From contig JALOCD010000099.1 in assembly GCA_023228025.1 (NCBI GenBank), positions 1 to 16,754 on the forward strand: a stretch of 16,754 bases of DNA, given 5' to 3'. Below the pieces are notes generated by a model. It was not told the origin of the DNA. It saw nothing but the letters and a program-made list of their open reading frames with translations, and searched no databases. Position 1 is the first letter of the stretch; every line of letters begins with the position of its first letter. This document shows positions 14,784-16,754 of the stretch, piece by piece. Source of the stretch: Prolixibacteraceae bacterium (GTDB taxonomy: Bacteria; Bacteroidota; Bacteroidia; Bacteroidales; Prolixibacteraceae). The position numbers were made by a program, and so were the translations under genes.

Positions 14784-15436
14784 ATTAAGTTGTTTCTCAA
14801 TCTCACAAAGTTCTCAAAAACAGTCCTTTTAAGATCCATCTCAGTCATTTTTATTTTTCCACTTACTGCATGGTAAATGGATTGGATCGAATGGTCCGAA
14901 TCATCTGTTTCACAAAATAGGGCAGAGGGAGGTATATGGTTTATTGCATGGTATATCCTGGAGTTGGGATTGAGAATCATCGGCCCAACCGAAAAGAAAA
15001 ATCCCCGTTTTACCAGATTCGCAGTCAATTGGTCGCTGCCATTGTAGCCGTGCAAAATCATTGGAACATGGTAATGGCTGGTCACTTCAAACATCTCCTC
15101 CCATGCTTTAACACAGTGTATGATGACGGGTTTCTCCAGGATAACTGCCTTATTTAGATGTAGTTCAAAAATATCAAGTTGAGTGTTTATCGGTATTTTG
15201 CAGACTTTGTCCAATCCGGTTTCACCCAGGGCAACTAGGTATTTACTGTCTTTGTGCATGTCCAATACCTTCGAAAGTTGCACGACCGAAAGCTTATCGG
15301 CATGCCAGGGATGAAGTCCTGCCGAATAAAGGCCGTCCGGAGCACCGGTTGCCTCATGTAACAACTGGTTGTATATCGTTATTTGACCATCCTGGTCAGA
15401 TTGTTTATGTGTGTGAAAATTAATGCAATTGTACAT
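14780..15436 (-). CDS. Short TatD-family metal-dependent hydrolase
   Basis: This 218-residue protein belongs to the TatD DNase family (amidohydrolase-like TIM barrel with a two-metal site). Metal-ligand and active-site motifs are all present: H8 and H10 in NFHTH, E72 in ALGETGLD, H107 in VIIHCVKAWEE, H129 in MILHGYNGS and D178 in FCETDDSD. LHPWH (41-45) is also typical. It is about 40 residues shorter than E. coli TatD, as is common for Bacteroidota versions. The ATG at 15436 gives the standard start (MYNCINFHTH); the open frame extends to 15490, but the added 18 residues have no counterpart. The stop codon overlaps the stop of the convergent kinase gene. The oxidoreductase gene lies 99 bp upstream on the same strand, so co-transcription is possible. 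The cellular role in these bacteria is unclear. Confidence 0.92.
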   Translation of the reverse strand: MYNCINFHTHKQSDQDGQITIYNQLLHEATGAPDGLYSAGLHPWHADKLSVVQLSKVLDMHKDSKYLVALGETGLDKVCKIPINTQLDIFELHLNKAVILEKPVIIHCVKAWEEMFEVTSHYHVPMILHGYNGSDQLTANLVKRGFFFSVGPMILNPNSRIYHAINHIPPSALFCETDDSDHSIQSIYHAVSGKIKMTEMDLKRTVFENFVRLRNNLI

Positions 15437-15535
15437 GAATCTGATTTTGGATAATTCAATATAATACCATATCAATGAATGAGTTATCACAAAGTAGGAT
15501 CACCAGGTTCATCTCAGTTCAAATTGCAATATTAT

Positions 15536-16582
15536 TCAGATAAATGGAACTGTTCTTTGTTCTTTGTTGCTTGCCAGGCACGCTTCCAGTACCCGGATGG
15601 TCATCATAGCCTCCTCGGGTTTTACCTTTAATTCTGCCCCGTTACGGATCGTTTCATAAAGATCTTTGTAGAAATTTGCATAATTTCCCGGAATGGTCTC
15701 TATTTTGCCTTCAAAATGAGCCCCATCCAGCGTCGTATTAAGTTTACCCCAATCGCCCGGTGGTTCCTTGCCCCAATCTGGTTCATTAGGTAGTCTGTGC
15801 AACTTTAGCATCTCCTCCTGTGGATCTGTACCCATTTTAACAAAGGAGCCTTCAGTTCCATGGATGATAAACTGTGGTCCCATCTCCCTGACCAGGTAGG
15901 AGCATCTAAGGGTGGCAACAAATCCGTCATACTGAAGTCGGATATGAAATTGATCGGTTGTCCTGCCTCCTGTCCTCAATACTGAGAGGTTGGCGGTTAT
16001 GGTTTTGGGTTTGCCAAAAAGTACCAACGCCTGGTCGACAATGTGTGGACCAAGATTAAACAAGACGCCGGTTCGTTCGTCACCATCCTCTTTCCATGAA
16101 CCTTCCTGAATAAAATTGCGATAGCGGTCGTAGTGGCATTCGTATTCGACAACCCGCCCCAAAAAATTGTTCTCCAGTATTTTACGCACAGTTTGGAAGC
16201 CGCCGTCCTGCCGGCGATTTTGGTAGACGGTCAACAGGACATCGTTGTGTTGTGCAATTTCAATGAGCTTTTCAGCCTCCTCGCTTGTTTTGGTAAAGGG
16301 CTTTTCAACAACGACATGTTTGCCTGCTTCCATGGCCATCTTTGCCATTTCAAAGTGCAGATAATCAGGAGTGTTGATAATAACCAATTCAATTACCGGA
16401 TCGTGCAGGATCTTGTCAAAATCATTTACGATGGTTGACTGTGGATAGTGTTTCTCTGATATCCTGTGATTCCTTTCCAGGATCTTGTGAATTTTGTATT
16501 GCGGAAGCACCTTCAGGGATGGTCCGTGAAATACCTGGCCCGACATGCCGAAAGAGCATAGCGCCGTTACGATTGGTTTCAT
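15536..16582 (-). CDS. Gfo/Idh/MocA-family oxidoreductase, YdgJ/IolW-like
   Basis: This 348-residue NAD(P)-dependent dehydrogenase has an N-terminal Rossmann fold (about 1-122) with a divergent glycine motif, SFGMSGQVFHG (10-20). The catalytic lysine is K94 in VVVEKPF, and the conserved H180 and D183 lie in NLGPHIVDQ. The C-terminal alpha/beta domain carries HGTEGSFVKMGTDPQEE (about 241-257). From memory these blocks closely resemble E. coli YdgJ and Bacillus IolW (scyllo-inositol dehydrogenase, NADP-dependent), but substrates in this family cannot be assigned by similarity. There is no Tat signal and none of the features expected of GH109 enzymes. The ATG at 16582 gives the full Rossmann strand. 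The 172 bp upstream to the window end holds no clear gene or promoter. Confidence 0.93.
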   Translation of the reverse strand: MKPIVTALCSFGMSGQVFHGPSLKVLPQYKIHKILERNHRISEKHYPQSTIVNDFDKILHDPVIELVIINTPDYLHFEMAKMAMEAGKHVVVEKPFTKTSEEAEKLIEIAQHNDVLLTVYQNRRQDGGFQTVRKILENNFLGRVVEYECHYDRYRNFIQEGSWKEDGDERTGVLFNLGPHIVDQALVLFGKPKTITANLSVLRTGGRTTDQFHIRLQYDGFVATLRCSYLVREMGPQFIIHGTEGSFVKMGTDPQEEMLKLHRLPNEPDWGKEPPGDWGKLNTTLDGAHFEGKIETIPGNYANFYKDLYETIRNGAELKVKPEEAMMTIRVLEACLASNKEQRTVPFI

Positions 16583-16754
16583 TGGTAAATCTGATTGTTT
16601 TGTATTTTGTAATTCAATATTGTTTAGTTAATGTAATCCTTATGTGTTTCCTTTGTGACCTTCTATGTTGAAAAACAAATTTTAGAGCTAAAATCTTTCA
16701 ATTTTGCCCTTTTCTTTTTCGTAAACCCTTTTTTAGTTCAAAATAAGTATTTTT

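Noticed and set aside
15536..16582. GH109-type alpha-N-acetylgalactosaminidase, suggested by a Gfo/Idh/MocA fold near a GH20 gene.
   Set aside because: There is no export signal, and the motif pattern fits cytoplasmic YdgJ/IolW-like dehydrogenases. The GH20 gene is about 4 kb away.

Overview
The window looks like chromosomal DNA of a member of the Bacteroidota. The evidence is a SusC/SusD outer-membrane pair, lipoproteins with Bacteroidota-style lipoboxes, a CBM9-like/DUF5916 barrel protein, AT-rich spacers, an IS200-like RAYT of the type common in this phylum, and a candidate promoter of the TTTG-N20-TAnnTTT type. I cannot fix the genus. There is no rRNA, tRNA, CRISPR array or phage module. 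All ten protein genes appear intact.

Layout. (1) 43-5066: a SusC-type TonB-dependent transporter followed 32 bp later by its SusD-like lipoprotein, closed by a strong intrinsic terminator. The start of the operon and any linked regulator lie before the window. (2) 5215-5967: a compact mobile or domesticated element, a single-domain HUH transposase (RAYT type) between two ~82-bp imperfect inverted ends. Each end carries two short GC-rich hairpins exactly 50 bp apart. (3) 6054-6461: a ribosome-rescue peptidyl-tRNA hydrolase (ArfB type). (4) 6601-8751: a secreted CBM9-like/DUF5916 outer-membrane barrel protein. (5) 8780-8936: a large nested palindrome between convergent genes. (6) 9015-12875: a divergent pair, a GH20 beta-N-acetylhexosaminidase lipoprotein (minus strand) and a NagX/HGSNAT-like membrane acetyltransferase (plus strand), with an 11-bp perfect-arm palindrome in the shared upstream region. 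(7) 13017-14783: an orphan membrane PAS sensor histidine kinase. (8) 14780-16582, minus strand: a short TatD-family hydrolase and a Gfo/Idh/MocA oxidoreductase resembling YdgJ/IolW.

Functional reading. Genes 1, 4 and 6 fit capture and processing of glycans: SusC/D import at the outer membrane, GH20 cleavage of terminal GlcNAc/GalNAc, and acetylation of glucosamine residues at the inner membrane. A ~24-bp sequence is shared upstream of the DUF5916 gene and the acetyltransferase gene and may tie them to one regulator. Assignment of SusC/D to amino-sugar glycans is inference only.

The most unusual structures are the RAYT element's paired-hairpin inverted ends, in which stem bases and 3' flanks co-vary between outer and inner copies, and the ~157-bp nested palindrome at 8780-8936.
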